DNA from: Nitrosomonas sp.
GTDB lineage: Bacteria; Pseudomonadota; Gammaproteobacteria; Burkholderiales; Nitrosomonadaceae
Reading direction: 5' to 3'
DNA length: 64,000 bases
Assembly (NCBI GenBank): GCA_024282035.1
Contig: JAMWZR010000003.1
Span: 43,625 to 107,624 of the forward strand
The position numbers and the translations under genes were made by a program. Below, one piece after another: positions 32,482 to 41,819 of the stretch. Under the pieces are notes generated by a model. That model had not been told where the DNA came from. It saw nothing but the letters and a program-made list of their open reading frames with translations, and ran no database searches. Position 1 is the stretch's first letter. Each line of letters begins with the position of its first letter.

Positions 32482-35211
32482 ATGTTAAGCAATTTACTCA
32501 AGAAAATTTTTGGTAGCCGTAATGATCGCATGATCAAGCAGTATTTAAGAAATGTTCATACAATCAATGATCTTGAATCGATTGTTGCGAAATTGACGGA
32601 TGACGAGCTGCGCGCCAAAACAAATGAGTTCAAACAGCGTATCGACAACGGTGAAGCATTGGATGCCATTCTACCCGAGGCTTTTGCTGTAGTTCGGGAA
32701 ACCGGTAAACGAGTTCTGGAAATGCGACATTTCGATGTGCAGTTGATTGGTGGCATGGTGTTGCATGGTGGAAAAATTGCCGAAATGCGGACCGGTGAAG
32801 GTAAAACCTTAATGGCCACTTTGCCGGCTTATCTGAATGCCTTGTCCGGAAATGGTGTGCACATCGTCACTGTCAATGATTATCTGGCCAAACGAGATGC
32901 AGAGTGGATGGGCAAGATTTACCGGTTTCTGGGCATGAGTGTCGGGGTGATCTATGCGCAAATGCCTCACACTGACAAGCAGACAGCCTATGCCTCAGAC
33001 ATTACATATGGAACCAATAACGAATATGGATTCGATTATCTACGAGACAATATGGTGACGCATCCGTTGGAACGCGCACAGCGGCATTTGAATTTTGCTA
33101 TCGTAGACGAAGTGGATTCCATTTTGATCGATGAAGCCAGGACGCCTTTGATCATTTCCGGGCAGGCTGAGGGTGATACCGAGATTTATGTGCGCATGAA
33201 TGCACTAATACCAAAACTGATAAAGCAGGAAACCGAAGATGGGCCGGGAGATTATAGTGTTGATGAGAAATCTCATCAGGTCACATTAAGTGAAGCCGGT
33301 TTCGAGCATGCCGAAAAACTGCTGGCCAATGCCGGTTTATTAAAAACCGGTTCCAGTTTGTATGATCCTGCGAATATTAATTTGATTCATCACCTGAATG
33401 CCGGATTACGCGCGCACAGCTTGTTTTTCCTGGATCAACATTATGTTGTCCAAGATGGTGAAGTTGTTATTGTCGATGAGTTTACTGGGCGGTTGATGTC
33501 GGGTCGACGCTGGTCAGATGGATTGCATCAAGCCGTGGAAGCCAAGGAAGGGGTTGTGATTCAAAAAGAGAATCAAACATTGGCATCCATCACATTCCAG
33601 AACTACTTTCGCATGTATCACAAGTTATCAGGTATGACGGGAACAGCCGATACCGAAGCAGCCGAGTTTCAGCAAATTTATGGTCTAGAGACCGTTATTA
33701 TTCCCACGCATCGACCAATGATTCGGGATGATCGCATGGATCTCGTATTCCGTACCGCGAAAGAAAAACACGAAGCCATCATTCAAGGCGTGAGGGAATG
33801 CTATGAGAGTGGGCAGCCTGTACTTGTGGGTACCACATCGATTGAGAACAATGAATTGTTATCCAAGTTGCTCACTAAGGAGAAACTTCCGCATCAGGTT
33901 CTGAATGCCAAACAACACGCCAGTGAAGCTACGATTGTCGCGCAGGCCGGTCGACCCAAGATGATTACGATTGCAACGAATATGGCAGGTCGTGGTACGG
34001 ATATCGTTCTGGGGGGTAGCATAGCTGCTGATGTAGAACATATACGTCAAGATGTGAAGCTCAGTAATGAACAAAAAGAGGAGCGCATCAAAGAAGTACA
34101 TGCGCAATGGCAGGTTACACATGATGAGGTCTTGAAGGCGGGAGGGTTGCACATCATTGGTACCGAACGGCATGAGTCGCGTCGAGTGGATAATCAATTA
34201 CGTGGACGTTCCGGTAGACAGGGGGATTCAGGTTCCAGTCGATTTTACTTGTCACTTGAAGATCCTTTGTTGCGTATATTTGCTTCAGATCGTGTGGCAA
34301 ATATTATGACTCGGTTAAAGATGCCTGAAGGTGAAGCAATCGAGCATCCGTGGGTGACTCGAGCTATAGAAAATGCGCAGCGCAAGGTGGAAGCCCGTAA
34401 TTTTGATATGCGCAAGCAATTGCTTGAATATGACGACGTTGCAAATGATCAGCGGAAAGTCATTTATCAGCAACGTAATGAGTTGCTAGAGGCAGACCAG
34501 GATATTTCGGAAACAGTTGCAATCATTCGGGATAGTGTTCTAAAAGATTTGTTTGAATCGTATATTCCGCCTGAGAGTGTCGAGGAACAGTGGGATGTTG
34601 CCGGATTGGAAAAAGCACTGGCCGCTGAGTTTCAACTGCACTATCCTTTACAGAAATGGCTTGAGCAGGAACCAGAACTACATGAAGAGAATTTGTTTGA
34701 GCGTATTACTCAACTGACAGAAGAACAGTATCGGACCAAGGTAGAGAAAGTTGGAGACGATATCATGCATCATTACGAGCGTGCAGTAATGTTGCAAACC
34801 CTCGATTCGCACTGGCGAGAGCATCTGGCTGCATTGGATCACTTGCGCCAAGGTATACATTTGCGAGGTTATGCACAGAAGAATCCCAAGCAGGAATATA
34901 AGCGGGAATCGTTTGAGCTTTTTACTAATATGCTCGAAGAAATTAAAAATGATGTCACAAAAATTCTGTTAACCGTGCAGATAAGAAATGAACAGCAAGT
35001 CGAAGAAGTAACCGAAACAATGAAATCTCCCGAAAATATTCAATTGCATCATGCTGCATACGATGAAGCATTGGAAGAGGAGGCAAGCAACAGTACTCAT
35101 CAAAGCGAGAAACAGCCTTTTGTTCGCCAGAAGGACAAGGTTGGCCGCAACCAACCTTGTCCTTGTGGATCGGGCAAGAAATACAAGCAATGTCACGGTA
35201 AGATCAAATAA
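32482..35211 (+). CDS. secA: Preprotein translocase ATPase SecA
   Basis: 909 residues, full length. Walker A in [14 protein letters not shown], the [19 protein letters not shown] block (DEAD-like motor), [14 protein letters not shown], and a C-terminal zinc-binding SEC-C motif ([14 protein letters not shown]). Drives Sec export. Confidence 0.98.
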   Translation: MLSNLLKKIFGSRNDRMIKQYLRNVHTINDLESIVAKLTDDELRAKTNEFKQRIDNGEALDAILPEAFAVVRETGKRVLEMRHFDVQLIGGMVLHGGKIAEMRTGEGKTLMATLPAYLNALSGNGVHIVTVNDYLAKRDAEWMGKIYRFLGMSVGVIYAQMPHTDKQTAYASDITYGTNNEYGFDYLRDNMVTHPLERAQRHLNFAIVDEVDSILIDEARTPLIISGQAEGDTEIYVRMNALIPKLIKQETEDGPGDYSVDEKSHQVTLSEAGFEHAEKLLANAGLLKTGSSLYDPANINLIHHLNAGLRAHSLFFLDQHYVVQDGEVVIVDEFTGRLMSGRRWSDGLHQAVEAKEGVVIQKENQTLASITFQNYFRMYHKLSGMTGTADTEAAEFQQIYGLETVIIPTHRPMIRDDRMDLVFRTAKEKHEAIIQGVRECYESGQPVLVGTTSIENNELLSKLLTKEKLPHQVLNAKQHASEATIVAQAGRPKMITIATNMAGRGTDIVLGGSIAADVEHIRQDVKLSNEQKEERIKEVHAQWQVTHDEVLKAGGLHIIGTERHESRRVDNQLRGRSGRQGDSGSSRFYLSLEDPLLRIFASDRVANIMTRLKMPEGEAIEHPWVTRAIENAQRKVEARNFDMRKQLLEYDDVANDQRKVIYQQRNELLEADQDISETVAIIRDSVLKDLFESYIPPESVEEQWDVAGLEKALAAEFQLHYPLQKWLEQEPELHEENLFERITQLTEEQYRTKVEKVGDDIMHHYERAVMLQTLDSHWREHLAALDHLRQGIHLRGYAQKNPKQEYKRESFELFTNMLEEIKNDVTKILLTVQIRNEQQVEEVTETMKSPENIQLHHAAYDEALEEEASNSTHQSEKQPFVRQKDKVGRNQPCPCGSGKKYKQCHGKIK

Positions 35212-35314
35212 TCCTGAGTCAAAATTTTTCCAAGAAAATGCATTCTGCTGAATATCGCTGTGATCGAGTGATAAGAGTAAATTTAATCTCAATAAACCCA
35301 TAGTGGTTATGGTA

Positions 35315-35320
35315 TACTGC
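35315..35320 (+). promoter_or_regulatory. Probable extended -10 promoter of petABC
   Basis: TGG-TATACT, an extended -10 element, about 95 nt upstream of petA. No good -35. Placed between secA and the bc1 operon where a promoter is expected. Confidence 0.45.
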
Positions 35321-35412
35321 GCATTTTTGAAATTCTTACTTTACTAAAATTAGGGCAAGAAGCAGCGAGGTCAATACGTTTGCTGCGTATTATGAATTTT
35401 TAATATTAATTG

Positions 35413-36036
35413 ATGGAATGGTTGAAAATGGCTGATAGTTTTAGCATCAACGAGCGAATGAGCGGTCGCAGGAAGTTTCTGGTAGCCGCAACTTCTGTAG
35501 CGGGTGGTGTTGCAGGAGCAGCAATTGCGACGCCTTTTTTGTTAAGCATGATGCCCAGCGAACGAGCAAAAGCGGCGGGGGCACCAGTTGAAGTCGATAT
35601 ATCAAAGCTTGAGCCCGGTATGCTGCTGATGGTTGAGTGGCGTGGCAAGGTAGTATGGGTTCTGAATCGTACACCTGAAATGCTAGAGAGCTTGGTTAAG
35701 GTTGAGGGTAATCTGGCGGATCCAAATTCTGAAAAGAAACAGCAACCTGAGTATGCTAAGAATCGTACGCGTTCAATAAAGCCTGAGATTCTTGTTACAG
35801 AAGGTGTGTGTACACACTTGGGCTGTTCTCCAGTTTTCAGAAAAGATATTGCACCGGCAGACTTGGGGCCAGACTGGCAAGGTGGTTTTTTCTGTCCGTG
35901 CCATGGTTCCAAATTTGATTTGGCAGGCCGAGTTTTTAAAAGTGTACCTGCTCCTACGAATATGGTGGTGCCTCCTCATACCTACCTGAGTGATAGTCGC
36001 CTCTTGATTGGATCTGAAAGTGAGGGATCTGTTTAA
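35413..36036 (+). CDS. petA: Ubiquinol-cytochrome c reductase, Rieske iron-sulfur subunit
   Basis: About 207 residues; a second ATG at 35428 (M-A-D-S-F) is equally plausible. N-terminal anchor follows a Tat-like S-G-R-R-K-F-L sequence. The 2Fe-2S cluster ligands are in CTHLGC and CPCHGS (about residues 136-141 and 160-165), with the Pro-rich loop APTNMVVPPH closing the domain. Passes electrons from quinol to cytochrome c1. Stop abuts the petB start. Confidence 0.96.
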   Translation: MEWLKMADSFSINERMSGRRKFLVAATSVAGGVAGAAIATPFLLSMMPSERAKAAGAPVEVDISKLEPGMLLMVEWRGKVVWVLNRTPEMLESLVKVEGNLADPNSEKKQQPEYAKNRTRSIKPEILVTEGVCTHLGCSPVFRKDIAPADLGPDWQGGFFCPCHGSKFDLAGRVFKSVPAPTNMVVPPHTYLSDSRLLIGSESEGSV

Positions 36037-37284
36037 ATGAGTAACTTATTTAATTCTATGCTTGGATGGGTAGATAAGCGTTTTCCGCTATCATCTAATT
36101 GGAAAGCGCATTTATCCGAATATTATGCTCCGAAGAACTTCAATTTCTGGTATTTCTTCGGTTCCTTGGCGTTGTTGGTTCTGGTAAACCAATTAATTAC
36201 CGGTATTTTTCTCACCATGAATTACAAGCCAGATGCGAGTATGGCGTTTGCATCTGTAGAGTACATCATGCGTGATGTGGATTATGGCTGGTTGATTCGT
36301 TATATGCACTCAACCGGTGCTTCCATGTTTTTTGTAGTGGTATATCTGCACATGTTTCGTGGAATGATGTATGGATCCTATCGGAAACCGCGTGAATTAC
36401 TGTGGTTGGTTGGTATGGCCATCTTCTTCGTATTAATGAGTTTGGCATTTACCGGTTACATTTTGCCTTGGGGGCAAATGTCATACTGGGGGGCACAAGT
36501 AATTGTTAGCATGTTTGGGGCTATTCCTATGGTTGGTGAGACCTTGCAGCAATGGTTGCTAGGTGATTTTACTTTATCGGATGCTGCACTTAATCGCTTT
36601 TTTGCTTATCATGTAGTAACCCTACCTTTGGTGTTGTTGGTGTTGGTATTTGTTCACATATTGGCTTTACATGAAACTGGATCAAATAATCCAGATGGTG
36701 TAGAAATCAAGGAAAATAAAAACGCTGCAACTGGTATACCGGTTGATGGAATACCTTTTCACCCTTATTACACCGTTAAGGATATAGTTGGTGTAGTTGT
36801 TTTCTTGTTTGTGTTCTGCGGGATTATTTTCTTTGCTCCAGAGATGGGGGGGTATTTTCTGGAGTATAACAATTTCATACCAGCTAATACTTTGCAAACA
36901 CCCGACCACATTGCTCCCGTATGGTATTTTACACCGTATTATTCGATGTTAAGAGCAGTAACTGTTAATTTCTTGGGAATTGATGCCAAATTATGGGGTG
37001 TGATTTTAATGGCAGGATCGGTAGTCATTTTTTGTTTTTTACCATGGCTAGATCGAAGTCCAGTGAAATCGATTCGTTACAAGGGGCCTTATTTTAAAAT
37101 TGCTTTGGGTCTGTTCGTAATTAGCTTCTTTGTTTTGGGGTGGTTAGGAACAAAATCTCCTACTCCTCTCTACACTTTATTAGCACAAATTTTTACGGTT
37201 ATTTATTTTGCTTTTTTCATTTTGATGCCTTTATATAGCAAGATAGATAAAACGAAACCTGAGCCTAAGAGGCTGAAAGAGTGA
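36037..37284 (+). CDS. petB: Ubiquinol-cytochrome c reductase, cytochrome b subunit
   Basis: 415 residues, eight membrane segments. Paired haem ligands lie in RYMHSTGASMFFVVVYLHMFRG and in AYHVVTLPLVLLVLVFVHILALHETGS (quoted in part). The Qo-site PEWY motif is replaced by the region APVWYFTPYYSML (P-V-W-Y), as in several proteobacteria. Starts one base after petA and overlaps petC by 4 nt if petC uses its GTG. Confidence 0.97.
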   Translation: MSNLFNSMLGWVDKRFPLSSNWKAHLSEYYAPKNFNFWYFFGSLALLVLVNQLITGIFLTMNYKPDASMAFASVEYIMRDVDYGWLIRYMHSTGASMFFVVVYLHMFRGMMYGSYRKPRELLWLVGMAIFFVLMSLAFTGYILPWGQMSYWGAQVIVSMFGAIPMVGETLQQWLLGDFTLSDAALNRFFAYHVVTLPLVLLVLVFVHILALHETGSNNPDGVEIKENKNAATGIPVDGIPFHPYYTVKDIVGVVVFLFVFCGIIFFAPEMGGYFLEYNNFIPANTLQTPDHIAPVWYFTPYYSMLRAVTVNFLGIDAKLWGVILMAGSVVIFCFLPWLDRSPVKSIRYKGPYFKIALGLFVISFFVLGWLGTKSPTPLYTLLAQIFTVIYFAFFILMPLYSKIDKTKPEPKRLKE

Positions 37285-38018
37285 AAAAAATGAAGAAAAC
37301 TGTGAATTTAGTATTAATAGCCATTTTTTCTGTGGTTTCGTTAAGTGCTTATGGTTCCGAGTCTGGTATCCCACTTGATAAAGCTCCAGTGAATATCGAC
37401 GATAATGCTTCTCTTCAACGAGGAGCTGAGAGTTTCGTTAACTATTGCTTGACTTGTCATGGTGCAAGTTATATGCGCTATAACCGACATCGGGATATCG
37501 GTTTTTCCAATGAAGATATTATGAATAAGCTGGTTCATACCGGCCAGAAATCAGGTGATCTGATGCTATCCTCAATGCGGAAAAAAGAAGGAGAAGAGTG
37601 GTTCGGTGTTGTACCACCGGATTTATCAGTCATAGCGCGTTCACGTGGTGCTGACTGGCTTTATACGTATTTACGCACCTTTTACCGTGATGAAGGTACT
37701 GCGACCGGATGGAATAATCTAACCTTTGATCGTGCAGCAATGCCACATGTGCTATACCAATTACAGGGCGAGCAAAAGCTTGTTGTTAAGACTGGCGATA
37801 AAGGCGAGCAAAAAAGTTTGGTATTGGATAAAGCAGGTCAATTAAATTCAGCAGAGTATGACAAGTTTGTTGGAGATCTTGTTAATTATCTGGTTTATCT
37901 TGGCGAGCCTCACGCTAACGAGAGAAAAGATCTGGGAATTAAAGTAATGCTCTTCTTACTTGGTATGTTTGTTTTGTCATATTTCTTGAAAAAAGAATAC
38001 TGGAAAGATATTCACTGA
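37281..38018 (+). CDS. petC: Ubiquinol-cytochrome c reductase, cytochrome c1 subunit
   Basis: 245 residues. Signal peptide (VNLVLIAIFSVVSLSAYGS), haem-binding CLTCHG (about residue 53-58) and a distal methionine probably in AAMPHVL, then a C-terminal anchor (LFLLGMFVLSYFLKKEYW). Starts at GTG 37281, overlapping petB by 4 nt, or at ATG 37290. Completes the bc1 complex. Confidence 0.96.
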   Translation: MKKMKKTVNLVLIAIFSVVSLSAYGSESGIPLDKAPVNIDDNASLQRGAESFVNYCLTCHGASYMRYNRHRDIGFSNEDIMNKLVHTGQKSGDLMLSSMRKKEGEEWFGVVPPDLSVIARSRGADWLYTYLRTFYRDEGTATGWNNLTFDRAAMPHVLYQLQGEQKLVVKTGDKGEQKSLVLDKAGQLNSAEYDKFVGDLVNYLVYLGEPHANERKDLGIKVMLFLLGMFVLSYFLKKEYWKDIH

Positions 38019-38052
38019 TGATATTCATCAAATTCCGAATACTCTGGTGCGT

Positions 38053-38058
38053 TATAAT
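38053..38058 (+). promoter_or_regulatory. Possible -10 of sspA
   Basis: A perfect TATAAT 33 nt upstream of the sspA start, in the gap after petC. No convincing -35 at 17 nt. Confidence 0.4.
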
Positions 38059-38090
38059 GCAGCGCTGACAAAGTAAGAGAATTTACAAGT

Positions 38091-38690
38091 ATGATGACAT
38101 TGTATTCAACGATAACTTGTCCATATAGCCATCGTTGCAGGATCGTATTGCACGAAAAAGATATGGACTTTCAGGTAATTGATGTGGACCCTAATAGCAA
38201 ATCTGAGGATCTGGCTTTAATGAGTCCATATGGTAAAGCTCCAGTATTGGTTGAACGTGATCTGGTTCTTTACGAGTCAAATATTATCAATGAATACATT
38301 GATGACAGATTTCCCCATCCTCAACTTATGCCGGCTGATCCTGTCATGCGTGCCAGAGCACGTCTATTGTTGTATCGCTTTGAACAGGAGCTCTTCAGTC
38401 ATATTGGTGTATTTGATGGTGGGGATCAGAAAGTTATCGACAAGGCAAGAACAATCATTTCAGAAAATCTAACTTTAATTTCCCCTGTTTTCGAAAAACA
38501 AAAATTCATGTTAGGCGATGAGTTTTCTATGCTTGATGTTGCAATAGCGCCATTATTATGGCGTCTAGAATATTACGAAATTAGACTTCCAAAACAAGCT
38601 GCACCACTGTTGAAATATTCTGAAAGACTGTTTAGCCGTCCGTTATTCATTGACGCCTTATCAGCTTCAGAGAAAATTATGCGAAAATGA
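38091..38690 (+). CDS. sspA: Stringent starvation protein A
   Basis: 199 residues, glutathione-S-transferase fold without a catalytic Cys/Ser signature: LYSTITCPYSHRCRIVLHEKDM at the N-terminus and NEYIDDRFPHPQLMPADP. In E. coli it binds RNA polymerase during starvation. It sits after petABC, the classic order in betaproteobacteria, and overlaps sspB by 4 nt. Confidence 0.95.
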   Translation: MMTLYSTITCPYSHRCRIVLHEKDMDFQVIDVDPNSKSEDLALMSPYGKAPVLVERDLVLYESNIINEYIDDRFPHPQLMPADPVMRARARLLLYRFEQELFSHIGVFDGGDQKVIDKARTIISENLTLISPVFEKQKFMLGDEFSMLDVAIAPLLWRLEYYEIRLPKQAAPLLKYSERLFSRPLFIDALSASEKIMRK

Positions 38691-39106
38691 ATAATATTAG
38701 TGGTGATAAAAAACAAGATTTATTGTATACAATTTATAACTGGTGTTTAGAAAATGGTTTTACGCCATATATTTCTGTAAAAAACTACTCAAATATGGAT
38801 AAGCAGTTGTGGAAGTATGAGAAAAATAATGAGATTATCTTTAACATTTCTCCCAGTGCTGTATGTGACCTTATAATTAATGATTATGGTGTGAATTTTA
38901 GTGCACGTTTCAATGGGGTATTGAAGAATCTAAAAATTCCATTAGATGCTGTAAGCGGAATATTCGCAAAAGAGGTAAATCAAGGGATTCAATTTTCAAT
39001 TCTTGGAAATGATATTGTAAGTGATGATATCTCTACAGTAATGGATAATAAAATAAAAGATTTCAAATTAGAAACGTCAAGATCACACTTGAAGTTAGTA
39101 AAGTAA
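38687..39106 (+). CDS. sspB: ClpXP protease specificity-enhancing factor SspB
   Basis: 139 residues. The family core is visible: NGFTPYISVK, IIFNISPSAVCDLIINDYGVNFSARFNG and VSGIFAKE. It delivers ssrA-tagged proteins to ClpXP. The acidic C-terminal ClpX tail is poor here; the protein ends L-K-L-V-K. Overlaps the sspA stop by ATGA. Confidence 0.92.
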   Translation: MNNISGDKKQDLLYTIYNWCLENGFTPYISVKNYSNMDKQLWKYEKNNEIIFNISPSAVCDLIINDYGVNFSARFNGVLKNLKIPLDAVSGIFAKEVNQGIQFSILGNDIVSDDISTVMDNKIKDFKLETSRSHLKLVK

Positions 39107-39119
39107 TAAATACTTTTTT

Positions 39120-39195
39120 GCCGGCATAGCTCAGATGGTAGAGCAGCTGATTTGTAATCAGAAGGTCCCGAGTTCGATTCTTGGTGTCGGCACCA
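39120..39195 (+). tRNA. tRNA-Thr (anticodon TGT)
   Basis: 76 nt including an encoded CCA. Acceptor GCCGGCA pairs with TGTCGGC, D-arm GCTCAGATGGTAGAGC, anticodon loop TTTGTAA (anticodon TGT), T-arm CCGAG-TTCGATT-CTTGG. It is the left boundary of the accessory region and a plausible integration site. Confidence 0.96.
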
Positions 39196-39204
39196 CCATA
39201 AATA

Positions 39205-39236
39205 ATGGCTTGCAATTTTCATGCAAGCCATTTTTG
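39205..39236 (+). terminator. Rho-independent terminator after tRNA-Thr
   Basis: Perfect 10-bp stem ATGGCTTGCA / TGCAAGCCAT, 7-nt loop, then TTTTG. Ends the tRNA transcript. Confidence 0.88.
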
Positions 39237-39245
39237 TTTCCGGGG

Positions 39246-39506
39246 TTACGCTGGGGTTACATTGCAGCAATCTAGCAACGATTTCGCACTATTTTTATGT
39301 TCTTTCCAAGCGATCAAATCAGATATTTTGTACCTGACCTTGCTACCGATTTTGTAGAAAGGGATGGTTTCTTTCTTTGTGCAGCGCCATGAAGCAAGCG
39401 TATTTATTTTTACTCCGATAATTTGTGCGGCCACCACTGGATCAACCTCTTCCGTGTTTTCGCTGGACTCAATTATTTTGCTTAGGGTTAAGTTTTTTTC
39501 GCTCAT
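39246..39506 (-). CDS. Small helix-turn-helix protein, excisionase/AlpA-like
   Basis: 86 residues. The middle (residues about 22-72) reads VDPVVAAQIIGVKINTLASW then a wing with FYKIGSKVRYKISDLIAW, the pattern of the HTH_17 / MerR-like excisionase family. Such proteins sit at the end of integrated elements next to the attachment site and act in excision or as activators. GGAG lies 8 nt upstream of the ATG. The C-terminal residues (NVTPA) fall in a GGGGTTAC direct repeat beside the tRNA gene. No integrase adjoins it. Confidence 0.75.
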   Translation of the reverse strand: MSEKNLTLSKIIESSENTEEVDPVVAAQIIGVKINTLASWRCTKKETIPFYKIGSKVRYKISDLIAWKEHKNSAKSLLDCCNVTPA

Positions 39507-39552
39507 CTATCTAGCTCCAATACTTTTCAAATTTACGTGAACTCTTTCCTTT

Positions 39553-39756
39553 CTAATTAATGGCTTCGTTACATTTTGCGCAAGAACTATATTGTTTTTT
39601 TAAATTAAAATTTTTGTTGTTAATCTTAATCACTAGAATCAATACCGCCAAAACCAATACCAGAGCAGCAGCAAATAAATTCATAATGGCCGCCTGTCTG
39701 GAAATTCTGACCAGTTCACGGATATCATGATTAATAGCGATTACTAATTTTTTCAC
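39553..39756 (-). CDS. Small single-TM membrane protein of the element
   Basis: 67 residues from a GTG start. One membrane helix (NLFAAALVLVLAVLILVIKI), basic start, and a C-terminal C-x-x-C (SSCAKCNE). Function unknown. It lies downstream of the traM remnant on the same strand; no good ribosome-binding site. Could be a remnant. Confidence 0.45.
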   Translation of the reverse strand: MKKLVIAINHDIRELVRISRQAAIMNLFAAALVLVLAVLILVIKINNKNFNLKKQYSSCAKCNEAIN

Positions 39757-39820
39757 TGATTAACTGCATGCTTTGGTCTATTAATTTATCGTTGTTTTTG
39801 CTAAATTGTTTGTGCATTAA

Positions 39821-40032
39821 TCAGCGCATTGGCTTTTTTGCTGGTGACCGTTTGCACTGATTAAAACTCTCTTCCAAAATTGCTTGATACTTACGCAGCT
39901 CAGCATGAGCCTTTTGTTCCAGCAATACTTCATTTAAAGTGTGCATCATCAATACCGGATCATCCTGCGATAGAGGTTTTCATGTTCCCGACGCTATTCT
40001 TTCAATGAGTGCATCTGAATTGTCGCACTCAT
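39821..40032 (-). pseudogene. traM: Decayed traM-like gene
   Basis: The first codons read M-S-A-T-I-Q-M-H-S-L-K-E then a TAG. After a frameshift the second half reads QDDPVLMMHTLNEVLLEQKA... ending in a TGA at 39821. The DDPxLMxHTLNE block resembles TraM of IncP-type Tra1 regions. The start lies one base after the traL remnant's stop, the expected order traK-traL-traM. Confidence 0.65.
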
Positions 40033-40033
40033 G

Positions 40034-40745
40034 TTAGAACTGCGGCGGTACATTTTCGATGTTGGTGAAGAGTTGCCTGCGGATAATCGTTAATCTTTGG
40101 CGCCAGATTTACTGGCAAAGCACTATTTTTTAGCGCTTCATCAAAGGTAAATTTTTGATTGCAGCATTTTGCTCAAATCCTTGCCGAGTCTCAGGCTTGT
40201 AGTGCGGCAATTCGGATAATGGCGGATACAGCTCTGTTCGCTATCCAATACGTTTTCATTTTCTCGAATTGCTTGCCATTCATGCTGATTTCTCCCCAAT
40301 AAGGATTTAACCAGACAACAAACAGTGCTTCTTTCGGAAACTGTTTAATCAGATGTACAAAACCATTCAATGTATCCAGCAAAGCCTGACTACCCGTGAT
40401 GACGGTATGCACAATCAATTCATGCCCCATATCTAAAAGCAAGGCGGGTATCCGATTGCTGATAAGATAATGTGACATCGGTACAGGTGCTGGCACCATT
40501 ATCAATAATGACGTCATTGTCTGCTTTAGCTATCAATTCAATTAAATCATCAAACTTTCTCGGATCAATCTCATCATTGTTCATCACATTAATCTGCTTA
40601 ACATTGGTTTTAAAACCATAAAAAAGTAAGCATTAACCGGATCGGTATCCAATGCATAATGGATTGCCGCCTTTGGCAAACTTAATGTTGTGCTAGAGTG
40701 ATGATATGAACGATTTTCCGACTCCGCCCTTCCTTGCAAAATCAT
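40034..40745 (-). pseudogene. traL: Decayed traL (P-loop ATPase of the IncP Tra1 region)
   Basis: Reading through frames gives a protein of about 237 residues, near the 241 of RP4 TraL. The Walker A region (GKGGVGKS) is complete but for one deleted A around 40730. A TAG follows shortly after. Then DTDPVNA, NNDEIDPRKFDDLIELIAK, VIIDNGAS, PMSHYLISNRIPALLLDMGH, NGFVHLIKQFPKEALFVVWL and a C-terminal TFDEALKNSALP occur in at least four different frame segments. Several indels and a stop make it a clear pseudogene. Confidence 0.85.
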
Positions 40746-40759
40746 AATATGTACTCCAC

Positions 40760-41071
40760 CATCAGACCAACTCCTCTTTTTCAGTTGCAGAATTAAACGT
40801 AATCCTCCCAACGACCATTCCCGGTTGACTTTCCTCTTATCAATGCGCGTGCTGCTTTTTGTTCTCACCATATTGACGAAAGTCCTGAACCATTGGTAAG
40901 AACATTTGATTTTTTCTTCCTGGCGAGTTCCAGATCTGTGATTGTTCAGCCATCCTTTAATGCTTGTTCAGATTAGGCTTCAATGCGATGAAGTGCCGGT
41001 AAAATTGCTTACCGGTACTTTTGTTTTTATCCGCATAAAAAGCGGCGATTTTATCTGATAGATTTAGTCAT
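40760..41071 (-). pseudogene. traK: Decayed traK-like gene
   Basis: Begins M-T-K-S-I-R then stop. Other frames give KIAAFYADKNKSTGKQFYRH, IALKPNLNK, ALKDG-stop-TITDLELARKK and MVRTKSSTRIDKRK. The pattern (basic N-terminal half, DGW-T-I-T-D-L-E block, basic C-terminus) and the position between oriT and traL suit TraK, the oriT-binding protein. Boundaries are approximate. Confidence 0.55.
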
Positions 41072-41320
41072 CACACAATTTCCACAAAAATAGTTATCTT
41101 GGTGTTCAAACAGCTTTTTGTTTTTTTGCTTTTCTTTTCCTGTTTCTTTTTCAGTTTCTCTTAATTGCTTATCCTTTCTTTTTGTTTCCAAGTGACTGTT
41201 ATTTAGTTGAATAAAGCTTCTTTCAAGTATTTTTATACTGTTTGAAATTATGATATAACGAAAATAAACTATTTGCAAACATCGATTATAGTGTTAGTAT
41301 ATTTCTTAAAACTCACAGAA

Positions 41321-41353
41321 CCGGGCAAGATATGTGGAGATGGCCATCTCCAC
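41321..41353 (-). other. oriT: Candidate oriT: nic-like core plus 20-bp palindrome
   Basis: On the minus strand ACATATCTTGCCCGG (41321-41335) matches the IncP nic core (CTATCCTG|CCCGG) with few changes, giving a predicted nick between 41325 and 41326. Beside it is a perfect 20-bp palindrome GTGGAGATGG-CCATCTCCAC (41334-41353), fitting a TraJ-type binding repeat. It lies between divergent traK and traJ, as in RP4. Confidence 0.75.
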
Positions 41354-41410
41354 TCCAACTTATTCGCACTCTGTGCTCAACGTTGATCTTGCTCTTCGAG
41401 GAAAACTGAA

Positions 41411-41779
41411 ATGATTGGCAAAAAGAATCCTAAGACAATCAAAAAAGAAAGAAGAGATAAGAAGCTCAGGGTGCCTGTTTTGTCAATCGAGGAAGCTGAA
41501 ATAAAGAGCAAAGCAACGGATGCCGGATTGCCCGTGGCCGAGTACCTGCGCAATCTGGGCCTGGGTTATCAAGTACCCAGTGTTATAGATAATCGAAAAG
41601 TGGATACTTTGTTAAAAATAAACGCGGATCTTGGCAGACTGGGTGGGTTGATCAAACTTTGGCTCACCAATGACAAGCGTACAAAATTAATTGGCAAGTC
41701 GCAGTTGCATTTGACCTTGGACAGTATCCGGAATACGCAAAGCACGATGCTGGATGCCATTATGAAGCTTAAAAAATAA
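41411..41779 (+). CDS. traJ: TraJ/MobC-like relaxosome accessory protein
   Basis: 122 residues, very basic N-terminus (KKNPKTIKKERRDKKLRVPV) followed by a ribbon-helix-helix-like part (LSIEEAEIKSKATDAGLPVAEYLRNLGLG) and a C-terminal helix with N-A-D-L-G-R-L-G-G-L-I-K-L-W-L, the usual TraJ/MobC pattern. It binds near nic and recruits the relaxase. It starts 58 nt beyond the oriT palindrome, upstream of the relaxase gene. Confidence 0.82.
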   Translation: MIGKKNPKTIKKERRDKKLRVPVLSIEEAEIKSKATDAGLPVAEYLRNLGLGYQVPSVIDNRKVDTLLKINADLGRLGGLIKLWLTNDKRTKLIGKSQLHLTLDSIRNTQSTMLDAIMKLKK

Positions 41780-41819
41780 CTTTCGGAATAGTCATTTTTA
41801 TTTAAGCAGCTTAAATACG

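Noticed and set aside
38989-39270. Minus-strand reading frame across tRNA-Thr
   Set aside because: It is the antisense of a tRNA gene and of sspB, a frequent artefact.
41051-41278. Coding region of 75 residues rich in Lys/Glu
   Set aside because: Low-complexity charged sequence with no ribosome-binding site; it lies across the traK start and the oriT flank and reads out of frame with the traK remnants.
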